A stretch of 64,000 nucleotides of DNA from Chryseobacterium sp. OV279 (GTDB lineage Bacteria > Bacteroidota > Bacteroidia > Flavobacteriales > Weeksellaceae): contig NZ_FQUD01000001.1 in NCBI RefSeq assembly GCF_900128945.1, forward strand, positions 1,289,435 to 1,353,434, written 5' to 3'. The notes under the pieces are model-generated. The model was given only the letters and a program-made list of their open reading frames with translations, did not search any database and was not told the DNA's origin. Below are positions 19,865 through 27,639 of the stretch, one piece after another (positions within the stretch are counted from its first letter, which is position 1; every line of letters starts with the position of its first letter). The position numbers were made by a program, and so were the translations under genes.

Positions 19865-21136
19865 ATGCGACGAAAATTGTTATTTGGTGAGCGCATGCTG
19901 CTGGGTGACGGAACAGAGCCCTTCAATGCGGTGATTCCGTTCCGGTTGCGCGGAACCTTTAAAGAGGAAAATATTCAACATGCCCTGAATCAGATTCAGG
20001 GCAAACATCCATGGTTGAGAGCACTCATCAGCCATGATGAAAACAATATCCCGTGGTTTGAAGTTCCGGAAAGACGTCTGCCCATCCCGATACGGATCGT
20101 GGCCCGAAAAGGAGAGGACGACTGGAAAGAAGAATCCGCAAGAGAGTGGAAAACCTTGTTTAATTACGGAGAATTGCCATTGATCCGTTTTGTATGGATC
20201 AAAGGGGAAGAGGTTTCAGATATGCTTTTTTCTTTTCATCACTGTTTGTGTGACGGTGGTTCTGCGATGGCTTTCCTGTATGAATTTTTACAGCTGCTGG
20301 ATCGTCCTTCCGCAGAAATTGGGGTGGAAAATCCCATACTTGGAATTCATGATGTGGTTCCTGCTGAGATTTTAACCAACCGCAAACAAAAACTGAAAGC
20401 GAAAGTGATCGGAAGATTGGCAGCGACAGCCATCAAATGTATTCCTGTCAACAAAAAAGCCATTGACCGACAAAATGATTATCTGATCCACTGGAAATTT
20501 GACAAAGAAATGAGCCAGGAACTGATTGCTTACTGTAAATCACAGGAAGTTACGGTTAATACGTTCCTGAGTGCAGCCGTGCTTCAGGCATTTAAAAAAG
20601 TGAGAGGGGCAGCGGCTTTCAATAAAGTTTCGTGTCCGGTAGATATCAGACGTTTTGCAAAGCAGATCAAAGAGGATCATATTTTTGCTTTCGGGCTGAT
20701 GATCGTGGTTTCAGCGAATCAAAAAATAAGTTTCTCAGAAAACTTAAGACTGATGCAGGAATCTGTAGAAAGAAAAACCTCCAAACTGAATCCCTACATT
20801 ACCATGATGGTGATGGAATCCGCGCATGATGCTTTGAAAAATTTCACGAAGCTGTTGAAGCATGGCAAGTCTTCCAACGACTGTATGTTTTCCAACTTGG
20901 GACGCATTCAGATTCCCCATCAATACAAAGAATTTACACTGGATACCATTTTCAGTCCTTCGGTGATCGGACCTTTGGGAAATACGACGACGATGGTGAC
21001 ATCAACATTCAACGGGGAAATGGATTTTTCATTTGTAGGAAGTGAGGGATATTTACCGTATGCTGAAGCCTTAGCGATTCGTGATGAGGTGATTCAGACG
21101 GTAAAATTACAATTAGACCATATAGCAGTATTATGA
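19865..21136 (+). CDS. Condensation/PapA-like acyltransferase 1
   Basis: A 423-aa protein of the condensation-domain superfamily. It has the full active-site motif HHCLCDG with His126 as the catalytic base (His125-His126, Asp130), the N-terminal ERMLLGDGTEPFNAVIPFRL start typical of PapA/WES-like acyltransferases, and a downstream structural motif around VSCPVDIRR. Such enzymes transfer acyl groups from carriers or CoA to hydroxyls (PapA proteins in mycobacteria) or form amides in NRPS modules. No NRPS adenylation domain is nearby, so O-acylation of the sugar or lipid is the more likely role. It follows the glycosyltransferase stop by 4 nt and overlaps the next gene by 4 nt. Confidence 0.82.
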   Translation: MRRKLLFGERMLLGDGTEPFNAVIPFRLRGTFKEENIQHALNQIQGKHPWLRALISHDENNIPWFEVPERRLPIPIRIVARKGEDDWKEESAREWKTLFNYGELPLIRFVWIKGEEVSDMLFSFHHCLCDGGSAMAFLYEFLQLLDRPSAEIGVENPILGIHDVVPAEILTNRKQKLKAKVIGRLAATAIKCIPVNKKAIDRQNDYLIHWKFDKEMSQELIAYCKSQEVTVNTFLSAAVLQAFKKVRGAAAFNKVSCPVDIRRFAKQIKEDHIFAFGLMIVVSANQKISFSENLRLMQESVERKTSKLNPYITMMVMESAHDALKNFTKLLKHGKSSNDCMFSNLGRIQIPHQYKEFTLDTIFSPSVIGPLGNTTTMVTSTFNGEMDFSFVGSEGYLPYAEALAIRDEVIQTVKLQLDHIAVL

Positions 21137-22386
21137 TCAGGCGAAATTTAATGATGGTAGAACGGATCATGTATGTGGATCCCGAAACACCTGTCAATTG
21201 TGTATTTACGGCAAAAATCAAAGGGAATATCCCTGAGGAAAACTTTAAGGCTGCTTTAGAAAAAATCCAGCAGAAACATCCATTGTTGAGAACCAGAATT
21301 GATAACAGCAGTGAAAAATATCCCTTTTTTATAGAAGTAGAAGAAGTTGAATCTATTCCGCTCCGTATTGTTGAGCGGAAAACAGATGAAGACTGGCTGC
21401 AGGAATCCGAAAGTGAATGGTTTCGGCTGTTTAAAGATGATAAAAAGCCACTGGCTCAATTGGTCTGGATTAAAGGAAATGATGTATCTGAAATTCTTTG
21501 GGTACTGCCTCACTGTATCTGCGACGGAACTTCACTGGTCACCATGATGAAGGAACTTTTGGGGCTTCTGGATGATCCTTCTTTTGAAATGAATCCTTAT
21601 GATGTATTCAATTCAGTCAATGATTTTCTGCCTATTGATTTCAATATGAAAAAAAAGAAGCGAAAAGCCCGTTTTTACCTGATGATGGCGCGACTCTTTT
21701 TTCTTATGCAGCGTAAAAGTAAGACAAGAAACCTTGGCAGCAATTACGTTGTTCATTGGAAGTTGAATTCAGATACAACCGCACAAATCACAGAAAAGTC
21801 TAAAGCTCACGGTGTTTCTGTACATGCTTTGCTTTGTTCTTCGTTTATGCAGGCTTTTCAGGATGTTCAGGGAAAGCAGGCAAAAGGAAAAGTGATCAGT
21901 CCTGTGGATGTGCGTCATTTTATTCCGGAGATCAGGCAGGATCAGGTTTTTGCTTTTGCACCAACGGTTGAACTGTCATTAAAAAAAGGAAATACAGATT
22001 TACTGAGTAATGCCAGACAGATCAAAAAAGATCTTGTAGAAAAAATAGAAAAAATGGAGGCCAGAGAGCTTCTGTGGATGGGTGAGCAGATGCATCCGGT
22101 CGCTGAACGTATGGTTTCTATGATGAAATCCAGCAAAGGCGGTCATGATGTAACGCTTTCCAATATGGGAAGAATCAATATCCCAAGCGATTACAAAAAT
22201 TTTAAAGTGGAGACGATCATCAGTCCGACTGTTGCCTTTCCATGGCTGAATTCGAATACTTTGGTCACAACAACGTATAACCAGCAAATGGACTTTACGT
22301 TTATGTCCAACGAGCATTTTCTGCCCAAAGAAGAAGCTGTTACCATTAAAAATAAAGCCATTGAACTCCTGACCTCATCGCTATGA
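21133..22386 (+). CDS. Condensation/PapA-like acyltransferase 2
   Basis: This 417-aa paralogue of the preceding protein shares its order of motifs, including ISPVDVRH and a C-terminal DFTFMSNEHFLP region. The active-site motif reads PHCICDG: the first His is replaced by Pro126, but the catalytic second His (His127) and the Asp are kept, so activity is likely. It begins with ATGA overlapping the previous stop. Two related acyltransferases side by side suggest two acylation steps at different positions, or with different acyl chains, on the same glycolipid. The substrate is inferred from context only. Confidence 0.8.
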   Translation: MIRRNLMMVERIMYVDPETPVNCVFTAKIKGNIPEENFKAALEKIQQKHPLLRTRIDNSSEKYPFFIEVEEVESIPLRIVERKTDEDWLQESESEWFRLFKDDKKPLAQLVWIKGNDVSEILWVLPHCICDGTSLVTMMKELLGLLDDPSFEMNPYDVFNSVNDFLPIDFNMKKKKRKARFYLMMARLFFLMQRKSKTRNLGSNYVVHWKLNSDTTAQITEKSKAHGVSVHALLCSSFMQAFQDVQGKQAKGKVISPVDVRHFIPEIRQDQVFAFAPTVELSLKKGNTDLLSNARQIKKDLVEKIEKMEARELLWMGEQMHPVAERMVSMMKSSKGGHDVTLSNMGRINIPSDYKNFKVETIISPTVAFPWLNSNTLVTTTYNQQMDFTFMSNEHFLPKEEAVTIKNKAIELLTSSL

Positions 22387-22919
22387 AATTTAAACTGAAG
22401 CCGCCACCCCCTAAAAAACTCAAAAAAACCACGTTGAAACGCTTTTTAATCAAGCGTACAATTTACTATGTTCTTCCGAATGTATTCTTCAATTTCATTA
22501 TCGCTTACGCCAGTTTTCAGGAATTAGGATACACCCACTTCTTTTCCGGAACCCAAAATATGGCCCGATTGACGCTACCCATGGCGATATTTTTACCGGT
22601 AGTTCTGACCATCGATATCATCAACAGGGTGATCATTGCTGCCGAGCAGGGCGCGATTGAATTTACAGTAGATGAGCAGCTCAATAAAAAGAAACTGATG
22701 ACGAAACTGAGTATTCTGCACGGACTCACCACCGGATTACTGGTTTTGTCTGTCTTACTTTTTGCGCAGTTTGGTTATTCAAAATACTATAAGCTGGATG
22801 CTACGGCAATGGCGGTGCTTGTAGGTGTGCTGGCGGGAATTCTTTCTGTCATTTTTGTGTATCTGCCGGTGAGGAGATTGAGGAGATGGATGTACAGGAA
22901 GGTGGAAATAGTGATGTAA
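22383..22919 (+). CDS. Small polytopic membrane protein ending the synthase operon
   Basis: The 178-aa basic protein has about four hydrophobic segments (roughly residues 27-48, 63-83, 112-130 and 139-160), a very basic N-terminus rich in Lys and Pro (KLKPPPPKKLKKT) and a basic C-terminal tail. I do not recognise the family. The ATGA overlap with the second acyltransferase places it firmly in the operon. Its position at the end of a lipid pathway suggests a role in membrane handling or in anchoring the enzymes, but nothing in the sequence proves this. Confidence 0.8.
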   Translation: MKFKLKPPPPKKLKKTTLKRFLIKRTIYYVLPNVFFNFIIAYASFQELGYTHFFSGTQNMARLTLPMAIFLPVVLTIDIINRVIIAAEQGAIEFTVDEQLNKKKLMTKLSILHGLTTGLLVLSVLLFAQFGYSKYYKLDATAMAVLVGVLAGILSVIFVYLPVRRLRRWMYRKVEIVM

Positions 22920-22959
22920 ATCAGCTCTATTATTTCCCTATTTTAAGCTTATTAATTTA

Positions 22960-22989
22960 AATCTTCAGTTTCTCACTATACTGAAGATT
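22960..22989. terminator. Bidirectional terminator between convergent genes
   Basis: AATCTTCAG (22960-22968) pairs with CTGAAGATT (22981-22989), with A/T-rich flanks on both sides. It separates the plus-strand synthase operon from the convergent minus-strand gene at 23020. Confidence 0.7.
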
Positions 22990-23019
22990 ATATTTTATGC
23001 AAAAGGAATCCCCCGTTAA

Positions 23020-23586
23020 TTATTTAGCTGCTTGCATTGGTGGGGGTGGAAGCTGTTTTTGAGGTAGGTAATTGTTTATCTCATTTTGTTTGAGAATCTC
23101 TTTTTTTATAGATTCAAAATCAATAGTAAAATTAGCTGATTTCCCCAATTCATCTTGTTTATAAATTTTATCTTCAAGCAAAGTAATAATTCTATTAAAA
23201 TCTGAATCCATAAAAGGTTGAATAAAGCAAAGCTTATCATTATTCTTCCCGACTTTGAATGTGATATAATTCCTGTTTCCGGCATAATAATGATTCTTTT
23301 CCAATTGTTTTTTCACGACAAAATCTTCCAATTTTTTTGAAGAGAGTTGATTAACCTGATCAATTTCATCTTTAGTCAGTTGGTATTTATAAAAAATAGT
23401 GTCTTTATATCTTTTTAAATAAACATGTAATATTCCATCTTTATCAATACTTGAATACGAATGGATAATGATAGTATTATCTGATTCGACATCGTAAGTA
23501 ATGAGTTTAAAATCATTAAACTTTAATTTTTGAGCATTCAATAATACTCCAATAAATAAGACAATAAATAAAAGTTTTTTTTTCAT
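23020..23586 (-). CDS. Hypothetical secreted protein
   Basis: A 188-aa protein with a clear signal peptide (MKKKLLFIVLFIGVLLNAQ, cleavage after about residue 18), hence periplasmic or outer-membrane associated. The mature part is charged and predicted mostly beta with a C-terminal helix and a Pro-rich tail (QLPPPPMQ). No known domain was recognised. The gene is visibly AT-richer than the synthase operon and marks the left side of the accessory stretch. It is convergent with the operon, separated by the hairpin at 22960-22989. Confidence 0.75.
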   Translation of the reverse strand: MKKKLLFIVLFIGVLLNAQKLKFNDFKLITYDVESDNTIIIHSYSSIDKDGILHVYLKRYKDTIFYKYQLTKDEIDQVNQLSSKKLEDFVVKKQLEKNHYYAGNRNYITFKVGKNNDKLCFIQPFMDSDFNRIITLLEDKIYKQDELGKSANFTIDFESIKKEILKQNEINNYLPQKQLPPPPMQAAK

Positions 23587-23965
23587 ATAGATTATTAATA
23601 TTTATAAATGTAGCATAAAGAGAATATCTGGCAAGGTTCATATGAATCCGAAGATAGTATATAAAAATTTCCCCCAGCTGCTGCAAGCGTCTGTCTTTTC
23701 TTGCCGTACAAATTTAAACCAATTTCCAATGTTTCTCGTCTATCGCAATAAAAAATGATAGAAAGCATAAATAAGGTCTGAGAAAGTTTATTTCCCGGAT
23801 CAGATTTCTTTTTGCTTTTATTGGAGTACGAGCTTCAGTAGACGATGAACCAATAAACTTTCGTTTTATATAGACTACGCCTATCAAAGAAAAAGTTGCA
23901 CAAAAAAAAGAAAGTTAATCTAGGCTTAATAAATTCCTTTTAAATCGGTAGTATTTTGAGATGTT

Positions 23966-23997
23966 ATAAGATGTGAGTTTTCGCATCTTATTTTTTT
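23966..23997 (+). terminator. Hairpin with T-run
   Basis: ATAAGATG pairs with CATCTTAT and seven T follow, giving a standard Rho-independent form. It has no obvious gene to terminate on the plus strand, which fits a deleted or decayed upstream gene. Confidence 0.55.
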
Positions 23998-24006
23998 ACA
24001 TTGTTT

Positions 24007-24034
24007 TCTCAAAATCTCGTATCATTAAACAAAG
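24007..24034. repeat. Diverged copy of the island TCTCAAAA motif, next to the resolvase
   Basis: TCTCAAAA followed by a CG-containing word and ATTAAAC-AAG closely parallels 25697-25725, where TCTCAAAA is followed by CACGATATTATTAAAACTAAG. Small gaps are needed for the alignment. It lies about 40 bp upstream of the resolvase reading frame. Confidence 0.4.
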
Positions 24035-24074
24035 TTTCATAAATTTATAATGTATGAGTTTAATGTGACAAAAT

Positions 24075-24627
24075 ATTAAAATAGGATATGCAAGGGTTTC
24101 GACCAAAGATCAAAATTTGGATTTACAAATTGAAGCGTTAGAAAAAGCAGGTTGTGAGAAAATTTATGAGGAGAAAATTTCTGGTGCAACAAAAAAATCG
24201 TTCCGAACTTGACAAGATGATAGAGCAATTCAGAAAAGATGACGAACTTTATGTTTGGAGATTGGACAGATTGGGAAGAAGTTTAAAACATATTATTGAT
24301 ATGGTTTTAAGTTTAAATGGTAAAGGCATTATTATAAAAGCTCTTACCGATGGTGTGGATACTTCCACTATTAATGGGCAACTTTTCTTAAATTTAATGG
24401 CTTCTTTAGCTGAATATGAAAGGGAATTGATAAAAGAAAGAACTAACGCAGGATTGCAATCTGCAAGAGCAAGAGGTAGAACTGGTGGAAGACCAAAAGG
24501 GTATGCAAAAGAAACAATTTCTAAGTTAATAATTATGCGATCTGTGTATAAAGATCCAACCAAGGCTCCGGAGGAGATTTACAAGCCACTTGGTTTGACT
24601 AGAGCAACATTTTATCGTTATGCTTAA
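24075..24627 (+). pseudogene. Serine recombinase (resolvase/invertase), frameshifted
   Basis: The N-terminal part reads IKIGYARVSTKDQNLDLQ and carries the catalytic Ser in YARVST (codon 24099-24101), then runs to a stop after GATKK. The remainder, in the next frame, continues RSELDKMIEQ, YVWRLDRLGRS and LMASLAEYERELI, and ends in a HTH_7 domain (GRPKGYAKE to FYRYA). Joining the two frames at the A7 run 24191-24197 (one A too many) restores a protein of about 184 aa, the normal size for the family. The expected ATG is ATT at 24075. The intact downstream frame (ATG at 24154) lacks the catalytic serine, so the gene is probably dead unless the A7 run is a sequencing error or slips. Confidence 0.85.
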
Positions 24628-24695
24628 ATTCTTGATAATCATACGAATGAAGAAATAAAGAAAATGGTAATTAAAAAATAATATAATACGCCAAT

Positions 24696-24722
24696 AGATT
24701 GCGTAGTAAGAATATATTTTTG
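24696..24722 (+). promoter_or_regulatory. Promoter-like module shared with 27595-27621
   Basis: AGATTGCGTAGTA followed by an AT-rich stretch ends in TATTTTTG (TAnnTTTG), 24 bp before the ATG at 24746. A nearly identical arrangement with the same length lies upstream of the 27640 gene, suggesting shared control. Confidence 0.45.
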
Positions 24723-24745
24723 ATATATTAAAAAGTAAATTATAA

Positions 24746-25588
24746 ATGTTGATTAATTGGAACAGTATAAATGACGGGCTTCGACCTGAAGCCGAAGAAC
24801 CAGTTTTAATTGCTAAAGAACCTACTGAAGATTTAATTAATGATTGTAGAGTTGGTTCATTGATAATGCACAAAGATTCGGGGGAAGTAGGATGGTTTGT
24901 AGGAAATGAATGTGATGTAATTACATTATCTTCTAGAACATATTGGGCATATATAAATGAAAAGGCACTTTCTATTCCAGATACTGATGACGAAAAGATG
25001 CTTTCAAACTGCCTAAAGGAGTATATGTTAAAACTTCAATATTTTGAAAAAAAATTTCAGAAACTAAGTGAATGTATGATGACAAGTGGTAAAGGTACAT
25101 ATCCACTAGATTACTTTATTGCAGGAATTTTAAATAGAAGTCTTTCTCTCATTTATGGTTTTGATACTTTACTTAGATCTTCAAACTTTATTGGTGCTCT
25201 GCACTTGGTTAGACCATATCTTGACAATTATTTAAGACTTTCAGCCTCATGGTTAGTAGAAAATCCACATGATTTTGCCAAAGACGTTTGGGAAGGCTCT
25301 ACCATAAGAAATATTAGAGATAGAGATGGAAAAAAAATGACCGATGCATATCTTAAGAAAAAGGCTACAGCAGAATTTTCATGGATAGAAAACGTATATA
25401 ATGAGACATCAGGGTTTGTTCATTTCAGTAACAAGCACATAATGAATGCAACAACTTTATCTTCCGAAAAAGAAAGAACGCTTAGAACATTTATTGGAAA
25501 AATAGATAATAATGTCTCTTACCAATCTAAGATAGAGGCTGTGATCGGTATGATCGAAATTTCAAATTTCAAATTTAATATCAAGTAG
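24746..25588 (+). CDS. Hypothetical island protein, DUF5677/HEPN-like
   Basis: The 280-aa protein has an N-terminal small beta region with VGSLIMHKDSGEVGWFVGNE (residues 32-51) and a helical C-terminal part. The helical part contains RSLSLIYGFDTLLR, HLVRPYLDNYLRLSASW and ETSGFVHFSNKH (His near residue 228), an arrangement seen in DUF5677-type HEPN-like proteins. The similarity is by eye and moderate. It is AT-rich, follows the broken resolvase, and has a promoter-like module just upstream. A defence or toxin role is possible because HEPN-like proteins recur through this island, but no direct evidence is visible. Confidence 0.7.
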   Translation: MLINWNSINDGLRPEAEEPVLIAKEPTEDLINDCRVGSLIMHKDSGEVGWFVGNECDVITLSSRTYWAYINEKALSIPDTDDEKMLSNCLKEYMLKLQYFEKKFQKLSECMMTSGKGTYPLDYFIAGILNRSLSLIYGFDTLLRSSNFIGALHLVRPYLDNYLRLSASWLVENPHDFAKDVWEGSTIRNIRDRDGKKMTDAYLKKKATAEFSWIENVYNETSGFVHFSNKHIMNATTLSSEKERTLRTFIGKIDNNVSYQSKIEAVIGMIEISNFKFNIK

Positions 25589-25693
25589 AGTATACGGATG
25601 GATTGCAACAAAAAGAATAGAGGGATAGCAATACCAAGAGAAAATTATTAGATTTTTGCTTAGCCTAAAACCCTATTAACCTAATATTTATAA

Positions 25694-25710
25694 AAATCTC
25701 AAAACACGAT
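25694..25710. repeat. 17-bp island motif, copy 1 (one mismatch)
   Basis: AAATCTCAAAACACGAT differs by one base from the copies at 26393 and 33588. It sits between the 24746 and 25765 genes in the same orientation as the other copies. Confidence 0.6.
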
Positions 25711-25764
25711 ATTATTAAAACTAAGAATTTGTATAAATTCTCTATCTATAACAAATATTTTAAA

Positions 25765-26385
25765 ATGAAAGAAACTGATATCCAAGCATTCTCGAAAACT
25801 GATAATTTAAGATTATATATTATTGAGCATACCCTTCATATTGAGACTTTAGTATCTGAAGCAATTGAGCACTTATTGGGTATTGATTATAAGACTTCAA
25901 AATCTTTTGGATATGGTTCTTCAGCCTTATCTTTTAATCAAAAAATACAAATTATTCAAGATATTAAAGGAATAGAATCTGAAATGACGAAAAAACTTTC
26001 TTGTTTGATGAATATCCGAAATAAATTTGCTCACGTACAAGAAATTGATTCCTTTGAGAACTTATTTACTTTAACAAGTGTTGGCAAAGAGATTGAAAAA
26101 CAATTAAGTAAATGGTACTCTCTCGATGAAAAGAAGGTGTCTGATGATGAACATAAATTTAGATTTTTTAAGCTCGCTGAAGAAATCACTTATATGTTGA
26201 TTTTATTACAAGTTGAAACGAGAACAAAGAATAGAGTTCTCGAAATTGAAAAAGAATTTACAGAAGGAAATCTTAAATCATATGTTGAAGTAGTTTCTGA
26301 ATTAGAAAACGCTAGTGAAATTCAATCCAAAGTATTTGCAAAAACTTCCGAAAAATTACCCCATTTGAAAATTGATAAAAAGTAG
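25765..26385 (+). CDS. HEPN-like protein with RNKFAH motif
   Basis: Taking the ATG at 25765 (an upstream in-frame TTG at 25729 is possible), the product is 206 aa and almost entirely helical. It carries the HEPN-type Rx4H motif RNKFAH (Arg85 to His90) in the context CLMNIRNKFAHVQEID, much like the MltR/RiboL-PSP-like HEPN group. The N-terminal helices include LRLYIIEHTLHIETLVSEAIEHLLG. HEPN proteins are often RNases of toxin-antitoxin and abortive-infection systems, so nuclease activity is plausible. The gene is bracketed tightly by two copies of the 17-bp motif: 54 nt before the start and 7 nt after the stop. Confidence 0.75.
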   Translation: MKETDIQAFSKTDNLRLYIIEHTLHIETLVSEAIEHLLGIDYKTSKSFGYGSSALSFNQKIQIIQDIKGIESEMTKKLSCLMNIRNKFAHVQEIDSFENLFTLTSVGKEIEKQLSKWYSLDEKKVSDDEHKFRFFKLAEEITYMLILLQVETRTKNRVLEIEKEFTEGNLKSYVEVVSELENASEIQSKVFAKTSEKLPHLKIDKK

Positions 26386-26713
26386 TAAAACAAAATCTCA
26401 AAAAACGATCAAGAGTTAAATTTGATTGAGATTGGAAGGCAGGCAGTATAAAATTGAAGAAAATTTTAGGTCATGGGAGTAATTTGAAGCAGATGATGTT
26501 GAATATACTAAAAAAGAGGAACAAAAGATTTTTACGTAGATATCAAAAACATTTAGTAATTTAGTTTGGGGTATTTCTTACAGTCCCTGCCGTCCACCAT
26601 TAGCAAAGCTGATAAGCACTGTAATTAAATTTAATTGAGTAACTTTTGTTCCATACACAAAGGTAATGGTTGGTGGATGACATTTATCTGTTGTGGGTTA
26701 AAAGAAATATTCA
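26386..26713. other. Gene-poor stretch with decayed coding trace
   Basis: This stretch contains the 17-bp motif at 26393 and, at about 26438-26537, a frame rich in charged residues broken by stops (RQYKIEENFRSWE, then EADDVEYTKKEEQ), which looks like a relic of a coding sequence. From 26590 an imperfect inverted repeat GTCCACCATTA / TAATGGTTGGTGGAT surrounds the region upstream of the next gene. No complete gene was seen. Confidence 0.35.
26393..26409. repeat. 17-bp island motif, copy 2
   Basis: AAATCTCAAAAAACGAT, identical to 33588-33604, lies 7 nt after the stop of the HEPN-like gene. The two identical copies bracket about 7.2 kb of island genes in direct orientation. Confidence 0.65.
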
Positions 26714-27428
26714 ATGGAATTACAAAATCATACAATCAATTTTTATAAGTTACAAGCTAAAAGGCTTAAAAGAGAACTTAATATTACGCACACAGATGCT
26801 TTAAATTTAGTAGCAAAGAATTATGGATTCTCCAATTGGATCGATTGTCAAAGGCGTATACGAATTACTGCAGAGTCTTCTGCGATTACAACGGTTCCAC
26901 TTAATTTTACGAGCTGGTTGCTCAAACAAACAAACAAACAGGAATTCTCCTTTAGGAGATTTAGCTAGAGATGTGGAAAAAGACACTCAATGGCCATTAT
27001 ATAATGATCTGGAATCATATAATATGTATCTACATTCTAAAGATGTTTCCAATATCGTCTTTATTGTTTTGAAAAATGCATGGAAAAGTTTTACTGCTTA
27101 TTTAAAAAGAAATGTAATCCCAAAAGAAAAAAAAGATTCTAAAACTTCTATAAGAAATTCTGATCCTAGAAGAATAACAATAGTGAAAAATATTAAACCT
27201 ATTCACTTTGATAAAAGAACGACCGAAAAATTTAATGTCGGAGATAAAGCGTGGATATCATGGAATGGCAGAAAAGCTCTTCCAGTAACAATTACTGAAG
27301 TAACTGATCGTAATTACTCATTTAAGATTGAAAGACCATTAAAGAATAAAGGGAATATTCATTTTCTTTTTTTAGATGAAGTCCGTAGTACTCCGGAACT
27401 TGCATGTATTAATCATGTAACTTCGTAA
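26714..27428 (+). pseudogene. YozE/SAM-like domain protein, split at an (AAAC)4 repeat
   Basis: The first frame (from ATG 26714) encodes a small helical domain (KLQAKRLKRELNITHTDALNLVAKNYGFSNW), of the type seen at the front of some glyoxalase-like and stress proteins, then FTSWLLKQTNK before a stop at 26968. The matching continuation, NSPLGDLARDVEKDTQWP and NDLESYNMYLHSK, is typical of YozE/SAM-like domains (usually WLLKQ followed directly by PxGDLARDV). It starts in another frame at about 26943 and runs to 27428 with a C-terminal basic beta domain (FNVGDKAWISWNGRKALPVTI). The join is an AAAC repeat, 26924-26939. Three units instead of four would give a continuous 237-aa protein. It is broken as written, but possibly phase-variable. 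Confidence 0.75.
26924..26939 (+). repeat. (AAAC)4 tetranucleotide tract inside a gene
   Basis: Four exact AAAC units lie at the point where two reading frames of one protein must be joined. With three units the reading frame passes from WLLKQTN directly into RNSPLGDLARDV. Confidence 0.85.
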
Positions 27429-27483
27429 ATATGCTAAAGAATGAAAATAGTTTGAATATTTTCTAAATATCTTCTTTAATATT

Positions 27484-27514
27484 AAATCCTAACTTTAAAA
27501 GTTGGGATTTTTTA
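27484..27514 (+). terminator. Rho-independent terminator
   Basis: A 12-bp stem (27484-27495 with 27499-27510, one G-T pair) with a 3-nt loop is followed by a run of T. It lies 55 bp after the split YozE-like gene, showing that this gene formed its own transcription unit. Confidence 0.85.
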
Positions 27515-27594
27515 TATATTCGGTAAGATAATTTTTTAATTTAAAGTACTCCCTGAAATTTCAAATTATCATTATAAAAATAATATATGCAAAA

Positions 27595-27621
27595 AGATTG
27601 CGCAGTATAATATTACTTTTG
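27595..27621 (+). promoter_or_regulatory. Promoter-like module shared with 24696-24722
   Basis: AGATTGCGCAGTATAA continues to TACTTTTG (27614-27621, TAnnTTTG), 18 bp before the ATG at 27640. It matches the element before the 24746 gene in spacing and in the core AGATTGCGyAGTA. Confidence 0.45.
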
Positions 27622-27639
27622 AGCATTATTTGAAATAAG

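Larger units (their letters stand above)
23587..24074. other. Intergenic region before the resolvase remnant
   Basis: No credible coding frame was seen. The region contains a hairpin with T-run (ATAAGATG 23966-23973 / CATCTTAT 23984-23991) and a motif at 24007-24034 related to the 17-bp repeats further right. The latter is where a resolvase recognition site would be expected. Confidence 0.5.

Noticed and set aside
19865..22386. NRPS condensation domains
   Set aside because: No adenylation or peptidyl-carrier domain is near; PapA-like O-acyltransferases are the simpler reading.
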